Shown: piece by piece, positions 35,801 through 46,814 of the stretch
How the letters are laid out: each line of letters opens with the position of its first letter
Position numbering within the stretch: the first letter of the stretch is position 1
DNA from: Beta vulgaris subsp. vulgaris
Lineage: Eukaryota > Streptophyta > Magnoliopsida > Caryophyllales > Amaranthaceae
Direction: 5' to 3'
Assembly (NCBI RefSeq): GCF_026745355.1
Contig: NC_079206.1
Span: forward strand, 17,341,582 to 17,405,581
Length of the DNA stretch: 64,000 nucleotides
The notes under the pieces: model-generated
What the model saw: only the letters and a program-made list of their open reading frames with translations
The model's database searches: none
Told to the model about the DNA's origin: nothing
Program-made: the position numbers and the translations under genes

Positions 35801-36094
35801 AAAGGAAAACTCATTTTCATGGAAAATATTTTACACCCTACCAAACGAAACCTTAGATGCAAATGGTGAAAAGATAACTGATGAACCATATATGACTCTC
35901 TTTTAGCACATTGTTGTTCTTATTGTTTATTTGATTGCTTTCGGTATAGCATACATGAATTTCCTGCATTTAGCAAAGGGCTCAATGACCCGTGGATGTA
36001 TTCAGAATCATTGTGTGAGCTTTGAGGTTTCTTTCAGCCTAATTAACACGACGGTGATGCAATGTTAGCTACAACTGATATCCGGTAGTAAGTA

Positions 36095-36408
36095 CTCCCT
36101 CCCTTTTCTAAAAATCTTCCCTCTTTCCGTTTAAGTGCGTTTCCAAAAGATCTTCACTCTTTTACTTTATTCCTTATTTGGAATTTTTTCCTCCTTTTTT
36201 CCCTCTCATGTCCCTATCATATGGTCCACCATTACATTATTAATTCAATTTTACTTCTTTTCTCTCTCATACTATAACCCTTCTTATTTGTTTATTTATC
36301 TTAACCCCTTTCTCTCTCCTACTTTACCCACCCCACACAACTTGATTCTCATTGATATTTATAGTAACAGTAACAGTAACAAGGAAGATCTTTAAAAAAT
36401 AGAGGTAG
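36095..36408. mobile_element. Stowaway-like MITE, 314 bp
   Basis: The ends CTCCCTCCCTTTTCTAAAAA and, in reverse complement, CTACCTCTATTTTTTAAAGA are flanked by TA on both sides (36093-36094, 36409-36410). Non-coding, CT-rich. Confidence 0.7.
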
Positions 36409-36410
36409 TA

Positions 36411-36891
36411 AGTTACTATACCCTGAATCAATCTTAAAATTCTGATAATAGCACTTCTAAGTTCTAATGTTGTCATGCTGTATAATTACGAGCGTGCTTC
36501 TGTGGCCACTCAAGAAATATTATACGCACTTAATTACATACATCAAAAGTTTAGTCACCTTTCGGCGTCTTCCGGAAATCTTGTTATAGAGATGCTCAAA
36601 TTGTTCATCATTCTTGCAAAAAGTGTCTTTCTCAGTCTTCAATAAAACCCCACCAACAACAAATGCACAATTTCTCACTTCTCCCACAAAAACTAGGCTA
36701 TTCCAAAACAAAACAAAAAAAAATACAAAAAAAAGAGGGCACGTTACTACAAAAGTGCATCCAACTTTTGTAGCTAAACTCAACAATATGTCCAGAAGTG
36801 CATTACACTTACTACAAAGATTAAAAAAAAACACTGAAGCAAATGTTATGATCACTTGAATTACAATAATAACAGTAATTACTCCTAATTA
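36411..36891 (-). other. 3' flank/3' UTR side of tetraspanin gene
   Basis: AT-rich; it contains the downstream region of the minus-strand tetraspanin gene. Short frames here on both strands are not supported as genes. Confidence 0.4.
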
Positions 36892-39055
36892 TTATGTATA
36901 ACCTTGCTTATATTTTCGGAAAATTTCCTCGGTTTTAGCATTCCTAAAAGCACAACAGCCAATAAGATAAACACAAATTAGCGCGACTAGCGTGATAATT
37001 AAGATGATATTAGCCTTTCTCCATTGCCTAGTAAGACTAGCAAGTAAACCAGCTTTGCAAGATTCACAAGAGTAACAAAGCTGGTTTTGGTCATTATTCC
37101 ATGCCAAACAGTCCATATCAGCAGCTGTATCAATTGGGCTTATCCAAAAAGTTGGGTTTATAAAAGTGTACCCACATGCTGTAGGTGGCTTGCAACATCC
37201 TGACTGAAATTACAATTTGAACACCAAAATAAGAAAAGAATCAATTTTGATGAAATGGGATTTAATTAAGATTGATATAAAAAGCAAATATACTAGTAGT
37301 ATTAATGAAGTAAATATGATGTGCATAGATTCTTAAAACATGACGTTAGTTTAGGAATCTTTACTTTACCCCCTTTTCTGCTTTTTGTAGATCTAAGTTT
37401 AATGAATCATAGTATCGTTATAGCATGCTTAATACTACTTTGTCCCCTTTTATAAGCTATATGAAATTGCAATGGGACAGATTATATCGATATCAATGCT
37501 AGTGTTCTAGAGCTTGGTACTATTACTTCGTAGGAGTAATATTCTTTTCAATGTATAGTAAACTGGAATTGAACATTTAGTCTTGGGTATTGAACCCAAG
37601 ATCATATCGATTAACCTACTAACTAGTTGACATTCGCTTTTGTACTAATATTATTAGGTGTTATAACTTATATACATGATTTTTAGTAAATCGGCAAAAA
37701 ATTTAGGTTAGAGTTAATACTATATATCAGCTAGTTTAGAAGCAAAAACCTGATACAATTATTCAATGTTACACCTTTGAACTCGGAAACAACCTATGAC
37801 GTATCTACATTATAGATAGTAGACCTTTGTATGACATCCTTCTACTATCAGCTTAATGATCAAGAAATCTACTACTACTTATTCGAGTATGAGCAAAATC
37901 TTATATGAGACCTTTTCTTAATACTCCCTCCGTCCCTAAGTAGAGTGTTCATTTCTCCAATGCACGTTTGTCAATGCACGTTTTGTATCGTTAATATCTT
38001 TAATTTCATATTTGTAAAAATTATAAAAGTTAGATTTTCTTAATGTACGTAATAAGACGAATCAAATAAGACCCTACATGACTATGTTTTTTCTTATATA
38101 TTGGAATTTTTTTTGAGTGCTTTCTTTACCTTTGAATAGTGTCCAAAAAAGAAATGGACACTCTATTCAGGGACGAAGGGAGTAATTTATAATGGGATCC
38201 TTCATCATTTCCCTATTCCTTTTTTAAAAAAAATCCGGTTTTCAGGTTTTTATGGGTAACTTCGGACATCTTATAGCACAAGGAAGTTAGCTTAAACCTT
38301 CTCCCCCAAGATTTGCTCTTTATTTTGAATCTTGTTAGTAAAGTTTGTACACATTCTCCTTATACTCTTTGATTTACATTCTAACACCTAGGAGTATGAA
38401 CCAAGTTTAGAACATAAAAGACTACAATTAAAGAAGAAGTGAAGAACCACTAATTTTCTTCCTAATAAAGCATCAACAAATATTCTCAAGCTTATCTTAA
38501 AAAAAAGACACACAAAGGGGAAATAAGAAGATCAAATGAAACATTGAATTGAATTACCTGTACAGGAGAAAGAGGAGCATTGAAGAAATCTTGAGCCATA
38601 GTATAAGTCTGGTTCAACTCAGGACAAAAGCTAGTTGAGCTCAAGCAACTCTTAATCAAGGCCCATTTAAACGGGCCATGAACCCTACGTCGAAGAAAGC
38701 CCGAAAAACTATCGAGTCGATATTCCAAGTAAGCCCGGCTAGGGGCCGGGTGACCTGCTCCTCTAGAGGTAACCATGAACACAAAAACAACCAAAGAAGC
38801 TAACAAAATAATCATGATAAGCATACCAATAAGGTAAAATATCAACAAGGGAGCGTTACGCCAAAACCCGCCTACGAACCCGGCTAGTGCAACTATTAAC
38901 GTCAATGCACCTATGATTATAACCGGCCATTGTAAGATCTTGATACATGAGTTCTCTGGATCACTGGCTAGCCATATACCGGTGCCGATTATTGGTATTG
39001 CAAGTAGTATGCCTAGGAAGTTTATGGCTCCTATCACATTGTTGCTTAATGCCAT
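36892..39055 (-). CDS. tetraspanin (TET8/TET9-like), two exons
   Basis: Exon 1 is 39055-38558 (166 codons, ends ...PLSPVQ followed by GTAATT). Exon 2 is 37203-36892 (starts after TTTCAG, 103 codons plus TAA). Together they give 269 aa, close to Arabidopsis TET8/TET9. There are four membrane segments at about residues 7-29, 43-65, 70-95 and 230-251. The large extracellular loop between TM3 and TM4 has the plant tetraspanin signature GCCKPP (168-173), next to FFNAPLSPVQ, and further cysteines (C176, CYSCESC). A short cytosolic tail ends FRKYKQGYT. Tetraspanins organise membrane microdomains and, in plants, exosome-like vesicles. The single intron (1354 bp) holds a Stowaway MITE. Frame and splice sites are intact; I expect a functional gene. 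Confidence 0.93.
37924..38182. mobile_element. Stowaway MITE in tetraspanin intron, 259 bp
   Basis: The ends CTCCCTCCGTCCCTAAGTAG and, in reverse complement, CTCCCTTCGTCCCTGAATAG are flanked by TA at 37922-37923 and 38183-38184. Confidence 0.9.
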
Positions 39056-39740
39056 TTTTGTTAGGAGGTTTGATTTTAAGGGTATGTTCTTAGGTCTTGA
39101 GGGATGGTGGACACATAAGAAGAGGATAAAAAAAGGGTTGTTACTTGTTTAAGAGCAACTTTTTTGTTTGTTCATATGAGGGGGGTGCATGGGTATGGAA
39201 ACTTGGCTAATGTGTAAAGGTTTGGGTTTGTGATATAAAAGTCTAAATTTAGTACAGTAAGTTTTGATGTTACTTTTTTGCCAGATTAAAGATTGTAGCA
39301 TTGGGATTCGTTTTAATGTCTCGAGATTGGCACTTTGGAGCCTAGATGTGGCCTTGTGGGGGAGAGGCCGAGAGGGTGTTTGTTTATGTGTGGGGGCTTG
39401 AGGCCTGAGGGACACAGGACACTATAACGAGTATATAGTACTTGACTACTACTAGTAAGTTGAGAAGATTTGGGCTCTTTTCATAGCATTTGGACCACGC
39501 AAGTCCTCAGGACTCTCTTTTGCTAATCATACTTTTTGAGGGCATTTTGTGTTAATATCAATCAATGAGAACTAATAAATGCATGCTTCAACTTAATTAA
39601 GATACAACTGGTTCTAATATGTTTTGAATTTTGAAAAAAGAAGATTTCTTTTTTTTTAGTTGTTTCAGTACTTTCATACAACATGGTTGAAACAATACCA
39701 ACCTCTTGATATAATCTATATGAAGTAATTTGAGGTACTA
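39056..39740 (-). promoter_or_regulatory. upstream region of tetraspanin gene
   Basis: About 0.69 kb between the tetraspanin ATG and the first Harbinger-type element. This must hold its 5' UTR and proximal promoter. A weak TATA-like TTTTATATCA (minus strand, about 39231-39241) lies roughly 180 bp upstream of the ATG. Nothing else is distinctive. Confidence 0.3.
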
Positions 39741-40591
39741 GAGCATTCTTATCAATGAACCCAAAAAAATGGTTCATCCTTCTCTCTCATCTTTTCTCTC
39801 TCCTCCACATCATTCTCACAAACCATTTACAATTTCACTCTTAACCATAAACCCAAAAATAATGGTTCATCACTATTACTCATTCTTTTCTCCTACCCCA
39901 CCACATTTTCTCTCTCTTTAAATAATTCTACGAAATTGTATTAATTAATGTAAAATGACTTTACGCTAATTAATTGTAGTTAAATCTTATAATTATTAAT
40001 TTATAAAAACTAATTTTTATTATATAATAATTATCGAAGAGTAATTAATTATCGTAATCTAATTAATTATTTTTTTTGAAAATTAATTAATATTAGTTAA
40101 AGTAAAATAATGTGATGAAAAAGTGATAATAGGAAAAGAAGAGAAAACTAAAATTGTGAATAAATTATAGCGAAATTGGTGTCTATTTATAGAGAATAAA
40201 AAAAATCTAAATTTTGGTATTTTTTTTCAAATTGTACTTTTTGAATTATTAACGTTACAAAAATTGTAACGTTAATAATAAGAGGACCAATAGAAACTAA
40301 ACACATGGCGAAATTTGAGAGGACCGCATGAAAAAGAGAGCAAAATTGACACGCGTCAGATTGCCTCTTCAGATTTTGTCATTTGTGAGATGTTCCCACC
40401 ACTAGGGAAACCACATGTGGCGCTTAATATTTTTTTATGGGTTTTCTTCTCCTTTCCAGATCCAGTGTGGAAGGCTTTGTTGTTTCACGAACCAATTCGG
40501 ATTTTCGAATAGTTTGGCCTCGATTCACGTGTGAACAATTCATCAGTTCATCATTAAGAGAAAAATTAATGGTTCATCATTAAGAGCACTC
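39741..40591 (-). mobile_element. Harbinger-derived MITE copy A, 851 bp
   Basis: The left end GAGCATTCTTATCAATGAAC and the reverse-complemented right end GAGTGCTCTTAATGATGAAC are flanked by CTA (39738-39740 and 40592-40594), a PIF/Harbinger-type TWA-like 3-bp duplication. The interior, read in reverse, matches the promoter/leader of the ORF1-bearing copy at 44493-46134, including CTCTATAAATAGACACCAAT. It is therefore an internal deletion derivative. Confidence 0.8.
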
Positions 40592-40594
40592 CTA

Positions 40595-41438
40595 AAGCAT
40601 TCTTATCAATGAACCCAAAAAAAAATTTCATCCTTCTCTCTCCTCTTTTCTTTCTCCTCCACATCATTCTCACAAACCATTTACAATTTTACTCTTAACC
40701 ATGAACCCAAAAATAATGGTTCATCAATATTTCTCTTTTTTTTTCCTACCCCACCACATTTTCTCTCTCTTTAAATAATTCTACGAAGTTGTATTAATTA
40801 ATGTAAAACAACTTTACTTTAATTAATTGTAATTAACTCTTATAATTATTAATTTATAAAAACTAATTTTTATTATATAATAATTATCGAGGAGTAATTA
40901 ATTATCGTAATCTAATTAATTATTTTTTAAAAAATTAATTAATATTAGTTAAAGCAAAATAATGTGATGAAAGAAATGATAATAGGAAACAAAGAGAAAA
41001 CTGAAATTGTGAATAAAGTCTAGCAAAATTGGTGTCTATTTATAGAGAATAAAAAATATGAATTTTGGTGTTTTTTTTTTCAAATTGTATTTTTTGAATT
41101 ATTAACGTTACAAAAATTTTAACGTTAATAATAAGAGGACGAATAGAAACTAAACACAGGGCGAAATTTGAGAGGACCGCATGAAAAGGAGAGCAAAACT
41201 GACGCGCGTCAGATTGCCTATTCAGATTTTGTCTTTTGTGAGCTGGGGCCATTAGGGAAACGACATGTGGCGCTTAATATTTTTGTATGGGTTTTCTTCT
41301 CCTTTTCAGATCCAGCGTGGAAGGTTTTGTTGTTTTAAGAACCAATTCGGATTTCCGAATAGTTGAGTCTCGATTCACGTGTGAACAATTCGTCAGTTCA
41401 TCATTAAGTGAAAAATTAATGGTTCATCATTAAGAGCA
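40595..41438 (-). mobile_element. Harbinger-derived MITE copy B, about 844 bp
   Basis: Colinear with copy A and directly abutting it, sharing the CTA. Its right end TAAGAGCA is followed by CTA and then copy C. Confidence 0.8.
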
Positions 41439-41734
41439 CTAGCATTCTTATCAATGAACCCAAAAAAATGGTTCATCCTTCTCTCTCCTCTTTTCTCTCT
41501 CCTCCACATCATTCTCACAAACCATTTACAATTTTACTTTTAACAATGAACCAAAAAATAATAGTTCATCACTATTTCTCATTCTTTTTTCCTACCCCAC
41601 CACATTTTCTCTCTCTTTATATAATTCTACGAAGCTGTATTAATTAATGTAAAACGACTTTATGCTAATTAATTGTAATTAACTCTTGTACACTTCTCTC
41701 ACTACCTCCTTACTTTCCCTTTCGTTTTCCTTTC

Positions 41735-41874
41735 ATTTCATCATTTTTTTTACATCGAACCAAACAACGGAAAACTAATTTTGGAATTGTGTTTTCCATT
41801 GTAAATTGTTTTCCATGAAATTCATTTTACACTGAAAATATTTTACGCCCTACCAAACGGAGCCTATATGTAAA
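41735..41874. mobile_element. truncated Tourist MITE
   Basis: In reverse complement it begins GGCTCCGTTTGGTAGGGCGT and follows the 31418-35852 MITE for about 140 bp; the other end is lost at the retroposon's 5' junction. Confidence 0.65.
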
Positions 41875-42495
41875 ATTTATCTTAAAGCTATGATCTAAAT
41901 ATAAAGGTAAAACTAGAAGAATTACTCACCAAGTTAGAATCAGTATATCCAATATCAATTTCCTTAGAAGCCAATCTGCAAGAACAAAATCATGGTGATA
42001 TGCTCGTAAGACTTGGCATGAGAAAAAAAATATATACTCCCTCAGATCATATAAAAGATTGTTCGACGGACACATAACATAACATGTCATGTTTTTTTTT
42101 CGAATAATGTGAACAAATATCTCTCTCTAACGCTTCATCTCCTCTGTTTCAGTTCATGGAACCCTAACGCTTCATCTCCTCTATTTCGCTTTCCCAGCTC
42201 CCCTGCGGCGGCGCCGACCGCGTGTATCTCTCCGGCGTGCGTCGCCGCAGTGGCCACCACCCTCCCCAATGCTTCTCTTTCACCTCTTTCACTCCCTTTT
42301 CTATTTTCTCTTTCTTTTAATTTTCAGAAATCCTCTTTAAATCAGTTTTTCCCAATTAATTTTCTTTAGGTTTGGTCTCAGTTTGTTTCCCTTCTTCAGG
42401 CTGTTTTGCTGTGTTGTGGTTCTGCGGTTGATAGATTGCAGGTTTTGTTTTTTTTTGGTGGGCGTCTAACAAAGGCGGTCAAGTGAAGTTCGAAG

Positions 42496-43521
42496 ATGAG
42501 AATCCAAATCAAAGGTAAATCTTTTCAATTGGAGTTGAGTAATGGTTTCTTAAAAATTGCTGAGTTCTATAATAATCGAAAACGGTGGATAAATTTTCCG
42601 ATTAAGTTGATTGAATGGGTTTCCAATGTCCTTAACGGTTGCTCAAAGTTGATTGAATTTGAAAATTCTAGACGATTTGGTTGCCTTTGGTGGAAAATTC
42701 AATGTGATTGTAATCGCTGGGGGTGGTTTTTGAAGTTAAGTGTGAAGATTAAGGGTATATGGTATTCAGTTCTTGTCCCTGCATTAGGTAGTGTTAATCC
42801 TTGGAGGAATTTTGTCCATGCTTTTCTTCATGTTTCTCAAGAGGGTTCGAGTCTGGTTGCTGCTATTGTTAGTGAATGCAGGGATATCGGTTCAGATTCT
42901 TGTGCGTTTCTTCAACAAGAAAGTTCGCCCCTCTCTCACGATAGTGAGCTCAAGTTAGAAGTCGATGCTCTGCTAAACTGGGAAAATCTGCAGTTTGACT
43001 CTAGTCATCCTAAGCTAGAGCGCATGATTCATCATGTTAAGGAATTAAATATCACTTGTGATGCAATGTGCTTGTTGAACAATGAACCTTTCAAAAACAA
43101 CAGTGTCAACAAGGAAAAAATGTCCACAAATCTAGAGAGATTATCAGAAAATGCTAGTTTATGTGGCAATGAAAGTTCCCTTTCTTTTGCAAATGAGGTG
43201 TGTATCAAAGGAAGTTTAGTCTATGTTGATGGAGATGAGGTCTCTACTTGTGGTAATGGAAATGGTAGAAATGCAGTTTCAATTGGTGATCTTAGTGTTG
43301 ATTCATTATTGTCGCCTGATTCTAATATGAGCAATGTTGTGCCAATTCCTTCTTTACAAAGGCCATTTAAGAAAAATCAATGTCAATTGCTTAATCACCT
43401 TGGATTTTATCGCAATATGGAGAAGAATCATCAATCTCAAGTTCTTCGCCAGATTAAGGTGAAGAAAAAGGGAGTTCAAGTTGCAAGAAAATGGTGTAGT
43501 GAGGAGTATCCCAATGGGTAA
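42496..43521 (+). CDS. unrecognised 341-aa protein of retroposon
   Basis: It starts MRIQIKGKSFQLELSNGFLK; the ATG follows a leader with GAAG just before it. The N-terminal 120 residues look like a compact alpha/beta domain: FQLEL, then IAEFYNNRKRWINFP, a helix-like stretch LIEWVSNVLNGC, FGCLWWKIQCDCNRWGWFLK, and WYSVLVPALG plus NPWRNFVHAFL. I recall a plant repeat-associated family with the pattern 'F.i.l....i.E......i.lp....WL', but cannot name it. From 120 to 341 it is polar, Ser/Asn-rich and low complexity, ending in a basic segment QIKVKKKGVQVARKW. No catalytic motif is seen. The frame is intact despite lying in a repeat, so it may be a LINE accessory protein or a retrocopy. Confidence 0.55.
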   Translation: MRIQIKGKSFQLELSNGFLKIAEFYNNRKRWINFPIKLIEWVSNVLNGCSKLIEFENSRRFGCLWWKIQCDCNRWGWFLKLSVKIKGIWYSVLVPALGSVNPWRNFVHAFLHVSQEGSSLVAAIVSECRDIGSDSCAFLQQESSPLSHDSELKLEVDALLNWENLQFDSSHPKLERMIHHVKELNITCDAMCLLNNEPFKNNSVNKEKMSTNLERLSENASLCGNESSLSFANEVCIKGSLVYVDGDEVSTCGNGNGRNAVSIGDLSVDSLLSPDSNMSNVVPIPSLQRPFKKNQCQLLNHLGFYRNMEKNHQSQVLRQIKVKKKGVQVARKWCSEEYPNG

Positions 43522-44492
43522 ATGGGTTTCGCTACTTCAATATATAAGGAGTTCATGAGTTTCTTTGTTACTTTGTTTTGATCTTGTTGCCTTAGTTTGG
43601 TTTTTTCAGTCGGTAAGTCTAGGTGTTGTTTTTAGGTTTCTCAATTTGGAAGTTGTTGATACTCTAGCTTGGTCTAGTGGTTTCTTGTTGTTTTGGAGTA
43701 GTTGTTTTGGTGCTTATGGCGTTCGTTTTATCGCTCAAGGTGGTGTAGTTTGGTATTTCAATGTATGCCTTGAACTCTTTTATGAGTATTAATGAAATGA
43801 GTTAAATTATAAAAAAAAAAAAAAAAAAAATTGTAATTAACTCTTATAATTATTAATTTATAAAAACTAATGTTTATTATATGATAAATATCGAGGAGTA
43901 ATTAATTATCGTAATCTAATTAATTATTTTTTAAAAAATTAATTAATATTAGTTAAAGAAAATTAATGTGATGAAAGAAATGATAATAGAAAAAGAAGAG
44001 AAAACTGAAATTGTGAATAAAGTATAGCAAAATTAGTGTCTATTTATAGAGAATAAACAAATATGAATTTTGGTATTTTTTTTTCAAATTGTATTTTTTT
44101 GAATTATTAACGTTACAAAAATTGTAGCGTTAATAATAAGAGGACCAATAGAAACTAAACACATGGCGAAATTTGAGAGGATCGCATGAAATGGAGAGCA
44201 AAACTGACGCGCGTTAGATTGCCTCTTCAGATTTTGTCTTTTGTGAGCTGTTCCCACCACTAGGGAAACGACATATGGCGCTTAATATTTTTTTACGTGT
44301 TTTCTTCTCCTTTCCAGATCCAACGTGGAAGGCTTTGTTATTTCACGAACCAATTCGAATTTCCGAATTGTTGGGCCTCGATTCACGTGTGAACAATTCA
44401 TCAGTTCATCATTAAGAGAAAAATTAATGGTTCATCCTCATGAACCTTTTTTTTTCATTGTTAAGAGTGCTCTACAATTTAGAGCATTCTTA

Positions 44493-46134
44493 GAGCATTC
44501 TTAATGATGAAAAAAAAAATGGTTCATGATGATGAACCATTATTTTTTTTCTTAATGATGAATTGGGAAATGGGTTGCACATGAATCAAAGCTCATCAAT
44601 TCGGAATTCCGAATTGGTTCATGAATGGGAGATGAAATCCACGCTGGAAGGGGAAAGGGAAGAAAATGTTAAAAAAAAAATAACCTGCCACATGTCATCT
44701 TTTCAATGGTGAGACAGCTCACAAAAAGACAAAAGTCTGAAAAAAAATACTGATGCACGTGTGTTGTTGCATTTAAGTATTCGGTCCTCCCACATCTTGC
44801 CAAGTGGTGTGTTTCTATTGGTCCTCTTATTATTAACGTTACAATTTTTGTAACATTAATAATTCAAAAAATACAATTTGAAAAAAAAATACCAAAATTC
44901 ATAAAATTTTTTTCTCTATAAATAGACACCAATTTTGCTATACTTTATTCACAATTTCAGTTTTCTCTTCTTTTCCTATTATCATTTCTTTCATAACATT
45001 ATTTTGCTTTGACTTACAATCTTTCAGAAAAAAAAATTTATAATTATGGATTCTAATTATCCTAATTATGTACCTAATCCTGGTAGAAGACGCAAAAATC
45101 GTCTAACAAATCCACAACAAAATACAAACCAAAACCCCATCAATTACCTACAAAATCATAATAATTACCCCCAAAATCCCACTAATTACCCACAAAATTC
45201 GCATAATTATCAACAAAATCCGCATAATTATCAGCAAAATCCCCCTAATTACCCACAAAATCCGCATAATTATCAGCAAAATCCCCCAAATTACCCACAA
45301 AATTTAACTCAAAACTATTCTCAAAATGATCCCCAAAATTATCGCCAGCATCAACAAAATTTCCAATATATTTTACCCCTGAGAGTTCCCATAACCCACA
45401 AAATTACTTACAAAGTCAAGATTACGATGATGATAGTGATGATGAAGAAGATGATGGTGAATTTGAAGTTCCATGCACGCAACAAACCTTCACTCAACTT
45501 TTGTCTGAACCAACACAATTTCAACCAACTCCTCAACCAACTCCGCAACCAAATACTCAACCAACGCCTCAACCAACTCAAGAACCCATTGAGAAAAAAA
45601 TTTGGTGGAAAGCTGAAAAAGAAGCACTAGTTTCAGCATTCATGAATACAAGTGTAGACAGCATTGTTGGAACGCAGCAGAAAAAGGGTGCATTTTGGGG
45701 GAGAGTGATGGAAAAATTTGAGGCAGCTAGAGTAGCCAACCCTCATGAAATTCAATTCCGCAATATGGGCAGTATGAAAGGCCAATGGTTCAGAATGTCT
45801 GAAGCGGTGCAAAAGTGGTGTGGAGGTTACGACAAGGCAGAGGCAAGAAAGAGGAGTGGCCAAAATGATGATGATGTGATCTCTGAAACTCATAAGATAT
45901 TTGAAAGCACGGGAGGTAAATTTCACTTCTATGATGAATGGATTTTGATGAGGAAGTTCGATAAGTACCGTTCCATATTGAGTGACCCTTATTACAAGAT
46001 AACACGTGGACGTCCATCGAATACGCCTCAAATGTCTAATTCTGTTGGTTCTGGAAGTAGTGGAAAGAGAACAAGGTCTGAAGATGGAGGCTCCACTCAT
46101 AAGAGCATTTTTTTTTTCATTGTTAAGGATGCTC
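44493..46134 (+). mobile_element. PIF/Harbinger element copy D with ORF1, 1642 bp
   Basis: The left end GAGCATTCTTAATGATGA and the reverse-complemented right end GAGCATCCTTAACAATGA are flanked by TTA (44490-44492 and 46135-46137). It carries a promoter with TATA box (CTCTATAAATAGACACC, near 44925) and an ORF1 frame. The transposase gene that should follow is missing, and ORF1 runs straight into the 3' TIR. It is inserted in the left end of copy E, opposite in orientation to A, B, C and E. Confidence 0.85.
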
Positions 46135-46154
46135 TTATGAATGAATCCAAATAA
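45046..46154 (+). pseudogene. Harbinger ORF1 (Myb/SANT-like DNA-binding protein), frameshifted and 3'-deleted
   Basis: It starts MDSNYPNYVPNPGRRRKNRL, followed by low-complexity repeats of NYQQNPHNYQQNPPNYPQ. A one-base indel near 45370 moves the frame into an acidic stretch (YDDDSDDEEDDGEF) and a PTPQPTPQP stretch. Then comes the trihelix/SANT-like domain: KIWWKAEKEALVSAFMNTSV, GTQQKKGAFWGRVMEKFEA, MKGQWFRMSEAVQKWCGGYD, and FYDEWILMRKFDKY. This protein class, often annotated as 'glutathione S-transferase T3-like', is the accessory ORF1 of plant PIF/Harbinger elements and assists the DDE transposase in binding TIRs. The natural C-terminus is lost: after SGKRTRSEDGG the codons come from the element's own TIR. 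Confidence 0.85.
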
Positions 46155-46814
46155 ATGGTTCATCCTTCTCTCTCCTCTTTTCTCTCTCCTACACATCATT
46201 CTCACAAATCATTTTCAATTTCACTCTTAACCATGAATCCAAAGATAATAGTTCATCACTATTTCTCATTCTTTTTTTCCTATCCCACCACATTTTCTCT
46301 CTTTAAATAGTTCTATAAAAATGTATTAATTAATGTGAAACGAATAAAAAAGTATAGCAAAATTGGTTTCTATTTATAGAGGATAAAAAAATATGAATTT
46401 TGATATTTTTTTATTTTTTTTCGAATTGTATTTTTGAAATATTAACGTTATAAAAATTGTAATTTTAAAAAAAAACCCAATAAGAACCTGCCACATGGCT
46501 TGAGGTAAGTGGGTTGCAGGAATTCTGACGCGCTTCAGAATTTCCTGCAGGCGTTTAATGTTTTTTTCCTTTCCAGCACCCTTTCTTCCAATCAACTAGT
46601 GACATGTGGCCTGTTTGAGTTTTTTTGCTTTTTTTTCCTCTACCCTCATACAACATGGTGTGATGAATTTTAATAGATGAACTATTTGGAAAATCGAATA
46701 GGTTCGCCTCGGTTCATGCACGAAACCTTTACCAGTTCATGATTAAGAAAAAAAAAAAGGTTCATCCTCATGAAATTTTTTTTTTTTCATTGTTAAGAGT
46801 GCTCACAAAAACAA

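Larger units (their letters stand above)
31418..35852. mobile_element. Tourist (PIF/Harbinger) MITE carrying a nested LTR element
   Basis: It starts GGCTCCGTTTGGTTGGATGT and the reverse-complemented right end is GGTTTCGTTTGGTAGGGTGT. The 3-bp duplication TTA flanks it (31415-31417 and 35853-35855). Without the nested LTR element the MITE is about 360 bp. A truncated relative is at 41735-41874. Confidence 0.8.
41691..43828 (+). mobile_element. retroposon with ORF, poly(A) and 15-bp TSD
   Basis: TTGTAATTAACTCTT occurs just before (41676-41690) and just after (43829-43843) this block, and the block ends in an A run (43811-43828): a target-primed reverse-transcription insertion. The 3' part (about 42110-43828) is a CT-rich leader, a 341-codon frame and a 290-bp 3' UTR. 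The 5' part (41691 to about 42105) is foreign: half a Tourist MITE, an exon-like segment in antisense and the start of a Stowaway MITE. No RT is encoded. Confidence 0.75.
41442..44472 (-). mobile_element. Harbinger-derived MITE copy C, split by retroposon
   Basis: Copy C occupies 41442-41690 and resumes at 43829 through about 44472, colinear with A and B. The gap holds a retroposon with a 15-bp duplication. The right end reads ...TTAAGAGTGCT followed by CTA. Confidence 0.8.
44482..46804 (-). mobile_element. Harbinger-derived MITE copy E with nested copy D
   Basis: Its left end GAGCATTCT (44482-44490) is separated from its continuation TATGAATGAATCC (46136 on) by copy D and the TTA duplication. 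The rest follows copies A-C in the same orientation with a diverged middle, to ...TTAAGAGTGCTC at 46804. The left flank has TTA but the right flank is ACA, so its own TSD is not confirmed. Confidence 0.65.

Noticed and set aside
36520..36859. Frames downstream of the tetraspanin gene on both strands
   Set aside because: Low-complexity Phe/Val or Lys/Thr translations of the 3' UTR region; no homologous family known to me.
45633..46205. 190-codon minus-strand frame opposite Harbinger ORF1
   Set aside because: Antisense shadow of the SANT-like coding sequence.
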